The notes under the pieces: model-generated | The model's database searches: none | What the model was told of the DNA's origin: nothing | The model's input: the letters and a program-made list of their open reading frames with translations, nothing else | Program-made: the position numbers and the translations under genes | Source: Amycolatopsis sacchari | Lineage (GTDB): Bacteria > Actinomycetota > Actinomycetes > Mycobacteriales > Pseudonocardiaceae | Direction: 5' to 3' | DNA length: 64,000 nucleotides | Assembly (NCBI RefSeq): GCF_900114035.1 | Contig: NZ_FORP01000016.1 | Coordinates: 89,717 to 153,716, forward strand | In this document: one piece after another, positions 16,853 to 25,500 of the stretch | How the letters are laid out: each line of letters starts with the position of its first letter | Position numbering within the stretch: position 1 is the stretch's first letter

Positions 16853-17308
16853 ATGACCTCGTCCCGGCTCCGCTGGTCGGGCCTGCTGATCCCGGCCCTC
16901 GTGGGTATCGCGATCGTCGTGCTCGTGTGGTGGAGCGGGCCCGGCCTGTTCGGCTCGCCCGCGACCGGCGGGGGGACGGTCGTCGCGGCGACCGTGACGA
17001 CCCCGGCCGAGTGCACCGCGCCGAACCCGACCGAGACCGTCCAGTTCGAGGCCGGCGGTGGTAAGCACACCGGCTCGCTCGACGCCTGCGGCCACGACCG
17101 CGGCGACCGCGTCGAGATCACCGTGCCCGCCGACCTCGGCACCGGCACCGTGCAGGTGCACCTGGCCGACGTGGTGGCCGGGCACAGCGACCTGCGCCGC
17201 CCGGTCGGCCTGGCGCTGCTGGCGTTGAGCTGCCTCGGCGGGGGTGCCTACGCGTTCCTCGTGCAGCGCGGTTCCCGCCGCACGACGGCCACGCCGGTCG
17301 CGGCCTGA
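16853..17308 (+). CDS. small two-helix membrane protein of unknown function
   Basis: A 151-residue protein from ATG at 16853. TM1 is at about residues 8-28 (LLIPALVGIAIVVLVWW). A roughly 90-residue outside domain with two cysteines (TPAECTAPN and LDACGHDRGD, possible disulfide) follows. TM2 is at about 122-140 (LALLALSCLGGGAYAFLV), and the basic tail is RGSRRTT. The outside domain is beta-rich and of no family I recognise. A longer frame from 16811 gives a polar N-terminal extension that looks untranslated. Confidence 0.65.
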   Translation: MTSSRLRWSGLLIPALVGIAIVVLVWWSGPGLFGSPATGGGTVVAATVTTPAECTAPNPTETVQFEAGGGKHTGSLDACGHDRGDRVEITVPADLGTGTVQVHLADVVAGHSDLRRPVGLALLALSCLGGGAYAFLVQRGSRRTTATPVAA

Positions 17309-17699
17309 ACCCGCGTCAGACCGACGCCCACGAGCACATCCCGGCGAGGACGCGGGGCGTGAGCGGTTTTCCGAGCACCAGCGCGCCGCCCCGAGCGGCA
17401 GCCCGGCGAGCCGCACCGGCGACAACCTCGGCCCGCTGCCGAGGCCGACGAGCAGCGACCACAGCTGAACAACGCGAACGGCAGCGCCTTGCAGAACAGC
17501 GCCGCGACGACGAGCCGAGCCCCACGTGCCGCGGTCACGCGGCAACCGTTGCCCGGCCGCCCGTGCCAGCGCGAGCAGCACCGCCGCCCCCACGTGCCGC
17601 CCCACGTGCTGCGGTCATGCAGCAACCGCTGCCCGGCCGCCCGTGCCAGCGCGAGCAGCGACCGCCGCCCCCACGTCCCGCGGTCACGCGGCAGCTAAC
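17309..17699. other. intergenic region with decayed coding sequence and tandem repeats
   Basis: No intact gene is visible in 391 bp between two convergent genes. The minus strand around 17316-17480, read across frames, gives RLAGLPLGAA, then LVLGKPLTPRVLAGM, then VGVGLTRV. This resembles the last helices of an EamA-type drug/metabolite exporter, so a decayed transporter tail is possible. The right half (17520-17699) is a degenerate tandem repeat, described separately. Confidence 0.4.
17520..17699. repeat. degenerate tandem repeat, about 80 bp unit, two full copies plus a partial third
   Basis: CCCCACGTGCCGCGGTCACG starts copy 1 (about 17520), CCCCACGTGCTGCGGTCATG starts copy 2 (about 17601) and CCCCACGTCCCGCGGTCACG starts a partial copy 3 (about 17671). 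Both full copies continue with a nearly identical segment containing TGCCCGGCCGCCCGTGCCAG and CGCGAGCAGC. The third copy stops where the metallopeptidase gene ends. Confidence 0.75.
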
Positions 17700-18665
17700 T
17701 CAAGACACCTCGGACGCGGGTGTCGAGAAGGTGTTGCACTGCGCGATGCGGTTGAACTGCGCGCCCTTGCGCCACCAGGCCGCGTAGTGCGCGTTCGTCC
17801 CGTGGTCGTGGCTGCCCGACGTGTTGTCGCCCCGCGTGTCCTGGTCTCGCCAGGCCTTCGCGTACATCTCCCGCGTCAGCGAGCCGCCGCGGTCGACCAC
17901 CGCGCCCAGGAACATCCCCGAGAAGCACTGCGCCTGCAGCTCCTTGCGCCGCGACAGCTCCAGCCCCTGGGGGCTCTGCTGCCCGACGGCGTAGATCCGC
18001 TGCCACACCGCGTCCATGATCCCGGCCACCTCCTGCACGTGGTGGCCGTACTCGTGCGCGATCAACGCCAGGTACACGCCCGGGTTGTCGCCGTACTGCT
18101 CGATCTGCAGCCCGCGGTAGGGCACGTACAGGTTGTTGTCGCAGTAGTAGGCCGCCGTCGCCACGCCGACCCCGATCGTGCCGCACGCCGTCTCGAAGCT
18201 CGAACCCGTCGGGAAGTGCAGCGCGGGCGGCAGGAACGGCAGGTGGTAGGCCTCCAGGAACGGGCCCCACGCCTCGTTCAGGCACTCGTCCGCCGCCGTG
18301 AAGAACGCCTCGACCGACGCCTCGTCGCTGTGCCACTCCGGCAGCCGGCACACGATGTTCTGCAACCCCGCGTCCGGGTCCTGCAGTATCGGGTGGTCGG
18401 CGAGCGCCAGCACCTTCTCCCCGGCGGACGCACCCGCCCCGGCGTTGCCGTTGTTGACCGACGTGGCCGACGCCGGCGCGCCACTCGAAGCCGTGCCGGA
18501 ATCACCCGTGCGGGTCACCACGACGAACACCACGAGCCCGGCCAGCAACACGGCGACCGCGCTGAGCGTGAACGCCACCAGCGGTCCGGAGGACCGCTTC
18601 TTGCGCCGGTGCCGTCGGCCCGGACGTGGGGCACCCGGGGAAGGGCGCGGCGGCGAGTGCGTCAT
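17700..18665 (-). CDS. membrane-anchored neutral zinc metallopeptidase (YpfJ/PF04228 family), paralogue 1
   Basis: A 321-residue protein. A proline- and arginine-rich cytoplasmic N-terminus (RRHRRKKRSSG) is followed by one helix (about residues 29-50) and a Ser/Ala-rich linker. The extracytoplasmic metallopeptidase domain has the zinc site HEYGHH, with SRRKELQAQCFSG downstream supplying the conserved glutamate. It probably acts on the envelope; no substrate is known. ATG at 18665 is chosen because TATGCT sits 8 nt upstream. A paralogue with a near-identical C-terminus lies at 28436-29479. Confidence 0.88.
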   Translation of the reverse strand: MTHSPPRPSPGAPRPGRRHRRKKRSSGPLVAFTLSAVAVLLAGLVVFVVVTRTGDSGTASSGAPASATSVNNGNAGAGASAGEKVLALADHPILQDPDAGLQNIVCRLPEWHSDEASVEAFFTAADECLNEAWGPFLEAYHLPFLPPALHFPTGSSFETACGTIGVGVATAAYYCDNNLYVPYRGLQIEQYGDNPGVYLALIAHEYGHHVQEVAGIMDAVWQRIYAVGQQSPQGLELSRRKELQAQCFSGMFLGAVVDRGGSLTREMYAKAWRDQDTRGDNTSGSHDHGTNAHYAAWWRKGAQFNRIAQCNTFSTPASEVS

Positions 18666-18789
18666 CGCGCGCAAGCATAGTCACCGGCCCCAGATCACGA
18701 CTCGGAAAGACCCGCGCGCCCGGCGTGGTCGGCGGGCCCCCGCTCTGCGAGAGTGGGCGCGTGACCGCAGAGACTGGGAGAGAGGCTCG

Positions 18790-19749
18790 ATGAGTGAGAC
18801 CGGGGGCTGGACCAACCCCGACCAGCCGCGCAACGACCTGCCGCCGATGCCCCCGCCCCCACCGCAGCAGCGGCCCGGTGGCGGCTACGGCAAACCGGGC
18901 GTCATCCCCCTGCGGCCGCTGTCGGTCGGCGAGATCCTCGACGGGGCCGTGCGCACGATGCGCCGCCACCCCGCGCTGGTGTTCGGCGTCTCGGCCGTCG
19001 TCGCGGTGGTCGCGGGCGCGCTGAACTTCGTCATCACCTACAGCGTGCTCGGCGACCTGCCCGACGCCTCCCAGCTCGGCCCCGCCGCCACCCAGGAGGA
19101 GCAGCTGCGCTGGCTGCGGGAGACGCTGGGCCAGCTCGGCGCCTCGCTCGGCCTGTCGATCGTGGTCTCGCTGCTCGTCCGCACGTTCCTCGCCGGGTTC
19201 ATCACGGTTGTCGTGGGCAGGGCCGTGCTCGGCCGCCCGGTCACCTTCGGCGAGGCGATGGCCGAGCTGCGGCCGCGCCTGCTGCCCCTGCTCGGGCTGA
19301 CCGTGCTGGTCACGATCATCGTGTTCATCGCGTCGATCTTCCTGGTCATCCCCGGCATCTGGCTGTGGACGCTGCTGAGCCTCGCCGCGCCCGCGCTCGT
19401 GCTGGAGCGCAGCGGGGTCGGGCAGGCGATGAGCCGGTCGCGGCGGCTGGTGTCCGGGACGTGGTGGCGCGTGTTCGGCGTGCTGCTGCTCACCGTGATC
19501 GCCTCCTGGCTGATCAGCACGATCATCGAGATCCCGTTCGGCGTCGGCCTCGGGCTGAGCAGCAACGCGAGCGACCTGGCCAACCAGTCCGTCGGCTCGC
19601 AGCTGCTCGCGTCGCTCGGCGGCGTCATCGCGGAGACGATCGTCGGGCCGTTCACGGCCGCCGCGACCGCGCTGCTCTACATCGACCAGCGGATGCGCAA
19701 GGAGGGGATGGACATCCAGCTCGCGCGCTCGGCCGGTACCGCGCAGTGA
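18790..19749 (+). CDS. polytopic membrane protein (DUF7847 / glycerophosphodiester phosphodiesterase membrane-domain type)
   Basis: A 319-residue protein. A proline-rich soluble N-terminus (PPMPPPPPQQ) is followed by RPLSVGEILDGAVRTMRRHP, the typical entry to this family, and about six hydrophobic segments (ALVFGVSAVVAVVAG, IVFIASIFLVIPGIW, FGVLLLTVIASWLIS). Start ATG at 18790 has GGGAGAGAGG upstream. It is the first gene of a tight five-gene operon with DUF4129, DUF4350, MoxR and DUF58. It corresponds by position and type to Rv3689 of M. tuberculosis. Its role is unknown, probably scaffolding or moving material at the membrane. Confidence 0.85.
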   Translation: MSETGGWTNPDQPRNDLPPMPPPPPQQRPGGGYGKPGVIPLRPLSVGEILDGAVRTMRRHPALVFGVSAVVAVVAGALNFVITYSVLGDLPDASQLGPAATQEEQLRWLRETLGQLGASLGLSIVVSLLVRTFLAGFITVVVGRAVLGRPVTFGEAMAELRPRLLPLLGLTVLVTIIVFIASIFLVIPGIWLWTLLSLAAPALVLERSGVGQAMSRSRRLVSGTWWRVFGVLLLTVIASWLISTIIEIPFGVGLGLSSNASDLANQSVGSQLLASLGGVIAETIVGPFTAAATALLYIDQRMRKEGMDIQLARSAGTAQ

Positions 19750-20381
19750 TCCTGCCGCTGCCCGCGGACGTCCCGGTCACGATCGACCGGGACGCGGCGC
19801 AGCGCGCCGCCGAGGCGGAGCTGTCCGGGCCCGAGTACCACGTGAACGACCCCGGCCTGGTCGAACGCGTGCTGCGGTGGCTCGCCGAGCGCCTCTCCGA
19901 CCTGTTCGAAGCGGCGTCGACGGCGGTGCCGGGCGGTCCGCTCGGGCTGCTCGTCCTGCTGGCCGTGCTGGTGCTGGTCGCGGTCGTGGTGCGGCTGCGC
20001 GTCGGCAAGGTCGCACGGAACGTGCGCGCGCCGGGGCTGGTGTTCGAGGACCGGTCCCGCACCGCGGCCGACCACCGGCAGGCGGCGGACCAGGCCGCCG
20101 CGGCCGGGGATTTCGGCGTGGCGGTGCGGGAACGCTTCCGCGCGCTGGTGCGCGGACTGGAGGAGCGCGGCGTGCTGGAAGCGCTTTCCGGGCGCACCGC
20201 GGACGAAGCCGCCCGCGACGCCGGGCGGTGGCTCCCCGGCGTCCGCGACGAACTCGCGGTCGCGGCCCGGCTGTTCGACGACGTGCACTACGGCGAGCGC
20301 GCGGCGAGCGCCGAGGACCACGCGCGGCTGGCGGCGCTCGACGAACGGGTCCGGCGTGAGCGACCGGGAGTGCCCGCGTGA
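19746..20381 (+). CDS. DUF4129 domain membrane protein
   Basis: A 211-residue protein with one strong helix (about residues 63-80, LLVLLAVLVLVAVVVRL). The C-terminal DUF4129 motif includes ADHRQAADQAAAAGDFG, VRERFRALVRGLEERGVL and a GRTADEAARDAG stretch. Proteins of this kind accompany MoxR-DUF58 pairs and are thought to assemble with them at the membrane. GTG at 19746 overlaps the previous stop (GTGA); its own stop overlaps the next GTG. It matches Rv3690 by position and size. Confidence 0.85.
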   Translation: MILPLPADVPVTIDRDAAQRAAEAELSGPEYHVNDPGLVERVLRWLAERLSDLFEAASTAVPGGPLGLLVLLAVLVLVAVVVRLRVGKVARNVRAPGLVFEDRSRTAADHRQAADQAAAAGDFGVAVRERFRALVRGLEERGVLEALSGRTADEAARDAGRWLPGVRDELAVAARLFDDVHYGERAASAEDHARLAALDERVRRERPGVPA

Positions 20382-21486
20382 CCTCGGTTTCCCCCGATGC
20401 CCGCCGCATCTGGCGGGCCGCACGGGCCCCGCTGTTCATCGCCGTCGTGCTCGTGCTCGGCGCGGTCGTGCTCACGCTCGCCCGCGACACCGGCACCCAC
20501 GGCGCGCTCGACCCCGGTTCCGCCGACCCCGGTGGCTCGCGTGCACTGGCGAAACTGCTGGAGGGTCAGGGCGTCCGCATCGTCACCACGCACACGGTGG
20601 ACGACACGCGGGAAGCGCTGGGCGCGAACGCGGAGGCCACCCTGCTGGTCACCGATCCGAGTCTGGTCGAACCCGCCCTGCTCGCGCGTCTGCGTGGTTC
20701 GGCGGCGGACGCCGTGTTCGTCGGCGCCGGGCAGGACGTGCTCGACCTGCTGTTGCCCGGCGTCGTCGTGAAGGGCCAGGAAGACCCGTCCGTGCGTTCG
20801 CCCGACTGCACGATCGCGGTCGCCGTCGCGGCGGGCGACGCGGTGCTCGGCGGGCTCGAATACGAGGCACACGGCCGGGGACGCCCCTGCTACGGCGGCT
20901 CGCTGCTGCAGCTCACCGGCAGTACGACGCTCCTCGGCGATGGCACCCCGCTGACGAACGAACGGCTCGGCGACCAGGGCGACGCCGCGCTGTCGATGCG
21001 CCTGCTCGGCCGGCACGCCACGCTGGTCTGGTACCTGCCGTCGCCGGGCGACCCCGCGGCCGGGGTCACCCAGCGCCCGCTGCTCGACCTGCTGCCGCGG
21101 AGCTGGCTGTTCGGCGCGATCCAGCTCGGCGTCGCGGCCGTGTTCCTCGCCTTGTGGCGGGCGCGGCGGCTCGGTCCGGTCGTCGCCGAACCACTGCCCG
21201 TCGTGGTGCGCTCGGCCGAAACGACCGAGGGCCGCGCGAGGCTGTACCGGCGATCGGGTTCCGCCGCGCACGCCGCCGGACTGCTCCGGCAGGCCACGAT
21301 CGACCGGCTGCTCCCGGAACTCGGGCTCGGTGCGGGAGCCGAACCCGCCGCCGTGCTCAGCGCGATCTCGGCCAGGACCGGCCGCGATGCCGCGCCCCTG
21401 TTGTACGGTCCGGCACCGGAGGACGACGCGTCGCTGGTCCGCCTCGCCGACGAGCTGGACCGGTTGGAAAGAGAGGTACGAGGATC

Positions 21487-21490
<4 letters not shown>
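20378..21490 (+). CDS. DUF4350 domain membrane protein
   Basis: A 370-residue protein. TM1 is at about residues 17-36. An outside DUF4350 domain with the glutamine-amidotransferase-like start SADPGGSRALAKLLEGQGV and GAGQDVLDLLLPG follows. TM2 is at about 246-264 (LFGAIQLGVAAVFLALW), then a cytoplasmic tail ending PEDDASLVRLADELDRLE. It is translationally coupled on both sides (GTGA at the start, TTGA at the end). It matches Rv3691 of M. tuberculosis. No catalytic residues can be pointed to. Confidence 0.87.
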
Positions 21491-22445
<955 letters not shown>

Positions 22446-22446
<1 letters not shown>

Positions 22447-23729
22447 TGGCGATCACCGCGCGGGCCGGGGTGCTGGCCGCGATCGGGGCGGTCGTGGTGG
22501 CGCTGGCGGCGCCGTCGTGGACCGGGGTGGTCGCGGTGGCCGCCGTGGTCCTGCTGCTGATCGTGGTCGACCTGCTGCTCGCCGGTGGCGTGCGGGGCTT
22601 GGTGTTCACGCGTGACGGCGACACGTCGACGCGGCTGGGGGAGCCCGCCGAGGTGCGGCTGACGATCACGAACCCCGGCAGGCGCCGGGTGCGGGGTCAG
22701 GTGCGGGACGCGTGGCCGCCGAGCGCGGGCGTCGTGCGGGACCGGGTGCCGGTGCTGGTGCCGCCCGGCGAGCGGCGCACGGTGGCGGTGGAGCTGCGGC
22801 CGACGCGGCGCGGGGAGCGGCAGGCGTTCCGCGTGACGGTGCGCTCGGTCGGCCCGCTGGGCATCGCGGCGCGGCAGGGTTCGCACCGGGTGCCGTGGGT
22901 GGTGCGCGTGTTGCCGCCGTTCCACAGCCGACGGCACCTGCCCGCGCGGCTGACGCGGTTGCAGCAGCTCGACGGGCGCCAGGCGGCGCTGGTGCGCGGG
23001 GCGGGCACGGAGTTCGACTCGTTGCGGGAGTACGTCATCGGCGACGACGTGCGCTCGATCGACTGGCGCGCGACGGCCCGGGCGCGGGACGTGATGGTGC
23101 GGACGTGGCGGCCCGAACGCGACCGGCACGTGCTGCTGGTGCTGGACACGGGCCGCACGTCGGCGGGCCGCGTCGGCGACGAACCGAGGCTGGACGCGAT
23201 GCTGGAGGCGGCACTGCTGCTGGCGACGCTGGCTTCGCGCGCGGGGGACCGGGTGGACCTGCTGGCGTACGACCGGCAAGTGCGGACGTCGGTGCGGGGT
23301 GCGTCGGTGCCTGCGCTGGTGAACGCCTTGGCGCTGCTGGAACCGTCGCTGGTGGAGACCGATGCGCGCGGGCTGGTCGGCGAAGTGCTGCGGCGGACCC
23401 CGCACCGGTCGCTGGTGGTGCTGCTGACGGGGTTGGATGCCGCGCCGCTGGAGGAGGGGCTGTTGCCGGTGCTGCCGTCGTTGACCGCGCGGCACCGGTT
23501 GCTGGTGGCGTCGGTGGCGGACCCGCGGGTGGCGGAAATGGCGCGGGGCAGGGGAAGCGCGGAGGCGGTGTACGAGGCGGCGGCCGCGGAACGCACGCTC
23601 GCGGAGCGCCGGCACGCGGAGGGTTTGTTGCGGCGCAAGGGGGTCGAGGTGGTAGACGCCGAGCCGGACGCGCTACCGCCCGCGCTCGCGGACCGGTACC
23701 TGGCGTTGAAGGCCGCTGGGCGGTTGTGA
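22446..23729 (+). CDS. DUF58 domain protein, MoxR partner
   Basis: A 427-residue protein with two N-terminal helices (about residues 8-25 and 30-50), a beta domain, and the DUF58 core GTEFDSLREYVIGDDVRSIDW, a VWA-like fold with VLLVLDTGRTSAG as the metal-site region. DUF58 proteins are the usual partners of MoxR ATPases. Last gene of the five-gene operon. Its final codons are partly duplicated about 80 bp downstream. Equivalent to Rv3693. Confidence 0.9.
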
Positions 23730-23753
23730 GGCGGGGCTGCGGGGGCGGTGCGC

Positions 23754-23830
23754 GCTATCGCCCGTGCTCGCGCTCCGGTACTTGGCACGGTGGCCGTCGG
23801 GATGGCGTGAAGGCCGCCAGGAGGTTGTGA
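23754..23830 (+). repeat. degenerate duplication of the DUF58 gene 3' end
   Basis: GCTATCGCCCGTGCTCGCGC and GAAGGCCGCCAGGAGGTTGT here repeat GCTACCGCCCGCGCTCGCGG and GAAGGCCGCTGGGCGGTTGT of 23672-23728, the last codons of the DUF58 gene, including the same TGA. The second copy carries an extra segment of about 20 bases in the middle. It looks like an ancient tandem duplication. Confidence 0.7.
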
Positions 23831-23865
23831 GGCGCACCGAAAGCAGCCGCCAGCCCCTGAAAACA

Positions 23866-23907
23866 CCGGTGACCCGCCACCCCCGCGCCGAGGTGACGGG
23901 CCACCGG
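23866..23907. terminator. bidirectional hairpin between convergent genes
   Basis: CCGGTGACCCGCCACC (23866-23881) pairs with GGTGACGGGCCACCGG (23892-23907), 14 of 16 bases complementary, with a 10-nt loop. It lies just before the stop of the minus-strand chitinase-like gene and after the plus-strand DUF58 operon. There is no T tract, which is common in actinomycete terminators. Confidence 0.6.
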
Positions 23908-23911
23908 ACGA

Positions 23912-24871
23912 TCACCCCGTGAATCCGGCGAACGTCTTCGTGAACTGGTACTGCGACTGGGAAATGCTGCTGCACGTCGGCGAAACCCCGCCGCCCGGGC
24001 AGGAACCGTTGTCGCGGCCGACGGACCAAAACGCGAGCCGCCCGATGTGGTTCGCGTTCGCCCACTGCACCAGTTGCGTCGCGTCGTCGGGCTGGAAGAT
24101 CTTGCCGTTGTAGTTCCGCCCGATCATCGGCGTCACGCCCAGGTGCCGCTTCAGGTCCGCGTCCGACATGCCCGGCCAGATCTGCTTCAGCTGCCCCAGC
24201 GTGCTCTGCGCCGCCGCGATCACGGCGTCACCCCAGTCGGCGCGGCTCGTGCCGAATTCCATCGTCATCGGGTTCACCAGCACGTCCACGCCGTGGGCCG
24301 CCGCGCTCTGCAGCACCTGCACCGAGTACGGGTCCATCCCGTAGTCGTCGCCCTGCACGCGCATCGTGTAGCTGATCGTGGTGCCGCGCTCGCTCTGGAT
24401 GGTCTTCAGCGCGGCATTGACCGTGTCCTGCGGGATCGTCGCTTCGACGTCCACGTCCAGGCTGTTCGTCCCCACCGTGTCGAGGATCTTCCGGTACGCG
24501 CCGGTGAGCGCGGCGGCCGAACCACACGTGTACTCCAGGTACGGCCCCGCGGCGCCGCCCGTCGCGACGATCACCTTCCCGCCCATCGCCTGGAAGGCCT
24601 TGATGTCGTTCAGGATCCGCGAGTCGTCCAGCGGGATCACGCCGCCCCACGACGGGTTGCAGCCGGTGCTGTCCGCCAGCACGAACGCCAGCGTCGCCGT
24701 CTTCTGCCCCGTGGCGTTCGCCATGTCCACAAGGGACGGTGTGCTCGCCGTGATGTCGAGGTACGGCGCCGATCCCGGCGGCGTCACCGCCGCCTGCGCG
24801 GGAACCGTGAAGCCGAGCGCGGCCACCAGCGCCGCCGTGCAGAGTCCGATCCGGGTCTTCCACCTGCCCAT
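23912..24871 (-). CDS. secreted GH18 chitinase-like protein
   Basis: A 319-residue protein with a clear signal peptide (MGRWKTRIGL, hydrophobic core, PAQAAV). The GH18 barrel motifs PYLDITAS, LAFVLADSTGCNPSWGG, then GGKVIVATGG (strand 3) and LDVDVEA follow. The last supplies D139, D141 and the proton-donor candidate E143; the first Asp of DxxDxDxE is Asn. It is the type of single-domain actinomycete chitinase-like hydrolase. ATG at 24871 follows GGAGG; a GTG further up is poorer. Its promoter carries a DasR-type site. It sits between the DUF58 and SpoIIM genes, which are adjacent in M. tuberculosis. Confidence 0.85.
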   Translation of the reverse strand: MGRWKTRIGLCTAALVAALGFTVPAQAAVTPPGSAPYLDITASTPSLVDMANATGQKTATLAFVLADSTGCNPSWGGVIPLDDSRILNDIKAFQAMGGKVIVATGGAAGPYLEYTCGSAAALTGAYRKILDTVGTNSLDVDVEATIPQDTVNAALKTIQSERGTTISYTMRVQGDDYGMDPYSVQVLQSAAAHGVDVLVNPMTMEFGTSRADWGDAVIAAAQSTLGQLKQIWPGMSDADLKRHLGVTPMIGRNYNGKIFQPDDATQLVQWANANHIGRLAFWSVGRDNGSCPGGGVSPTCSSISQSQYQFTKTFAGFTG

Positions 24872-24894
24872 GTCGACCACCTCCGTGGCACTTC

Positions 24895-24924
24895 AGGGTA
24901 AGTGGTCCAGACCAAAACCGTCAA
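24895..24924 (-). promoter_or_regulatory. sigma70-type promoter with DasR-responsive element in its spacer
   Basis: On the minus strand, TTGACG (24919-24924), an 18-nt spacer and TACCCT (24895-24900) form a good -35/-10 pair. The spacer holds TGGTCTGGACCA (24903-24914), one base away from the DasR consensus TGGTCTAGACCA. DasR is the N-acetylglucosamine-sensing repressor of chitin genes in actinomycetes. The -35 begins within the stop codon of the MazF-like gene. Confidence 0.8.
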
Positions 24925-25220
24925 GAAGTCGTCAGCACCATGAACAGCCGGGTATTCACCGTCTGCAGCAGTTCGGCGGAAATCGTCCCGAACCGCTGCG
25001 AAAGCGCTGTCTTCGGCACGTGGTCGAGCCGCGTGTACGAGATGTGCAGCCCCTCGGGCGTGGTCACGGTCAGCGGGTCCGGGGTCTCGACGACATCCAT
25101 CGTGATCACGTACGGCACGGCGTCGAGGTCGTTGAACATGTCCCCGCTGTAGACCAGCACCCGCCGGCGGTCCGGCCCCGCGACGGTCCAGAGCTCGCCC
25201 TTACGCGGCCGAGGACCCAC
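24921..25220 (-). CDS. MazF/PemK-like toxin
   Basis: About 99 residues. RKGELWTVAGPDRRRVLVYS is the MazF/PemK entry strand pattern (RGEIW...RPVLV). YVITMDVV, then TPEGLHISYTRLDHVPKTAL and QRFGTISAELLQTVN match the later strands and the conserved xGxL helix region. Members are usually ribosome-independent mRNA interferases. I chose GTG at 25220, which overlaps the antitoxin gene by 20 bp; an ATG at 25265 inside the antitoxin gene is possible. No strong ribosome-binding site, so coupling to the antitoxin is likely. Confidence 0.7.
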   Translation of the reverse strand: MGPRPRKGELWTVAGPDRRRVLVYSGDMFNDLDAVPYVITMDVVETPDPLTVTTPEGLHISYTRLDHVPKTALSQRFGTISAELLQTVNTRLFMVLTTS

Positions 25221-25443
25221 GGCGACTTTCGGACTGCCGCCGCGAGTACGCGGCGATCTCGGCACGCGCGAGTTCGGGGTGGGCCCGCCACCACGCGTCG
25301 GTCTGCTCGCACAGCTGGCGGAACGCCTCCCGCTCCACCGCGGCGACGAGCCAGTCCTGCACCGGCACGCCCGCTTCCGCGGCGAGGGCCTCGATCTGGG
25401 CGTGCGTGTCCTCGGACAGAGTCAGTGCCAGCCGCTTCCCCAT
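25201..25443 (-). CDS. ribbon-helix-helix antitoxin partner
   Basis: An 80-residue protein with the RHH/MazE-like pattern RLALTLSEDTHAQIEALAAE (DNA-binding strand and helices), then VPVQDWLVAAVERE, followed by a charged C-terminal tail (AAYSRRQSESRRG) suited to wrapping the toxin. It comes first in the pair and overlaps the MazF-like gene, the usual order for type II toxin-antitoxin operons. ATG at 25443. Confidence 0.7.
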   Translation of the reverse strand: MGKRLALTLSEDTHAQIEALAAEAGVPVQDWLVAAVEREAFRQLCEQTDAWWRAHPELARAEIAAYSRRQSESRRGSSAA

Positions 25444-25500
25444 CGCGCCACCCTACGACGCCACCGCCCGGAGCCGGGCCAGCCCGCCGAGGTGTGTCGC

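Noticed and set aside
15200..17605. 801-residue minus-strand frame opposite the channel gene
   Set aside because: Shadow of the channel gene on the other strand; no motifs.
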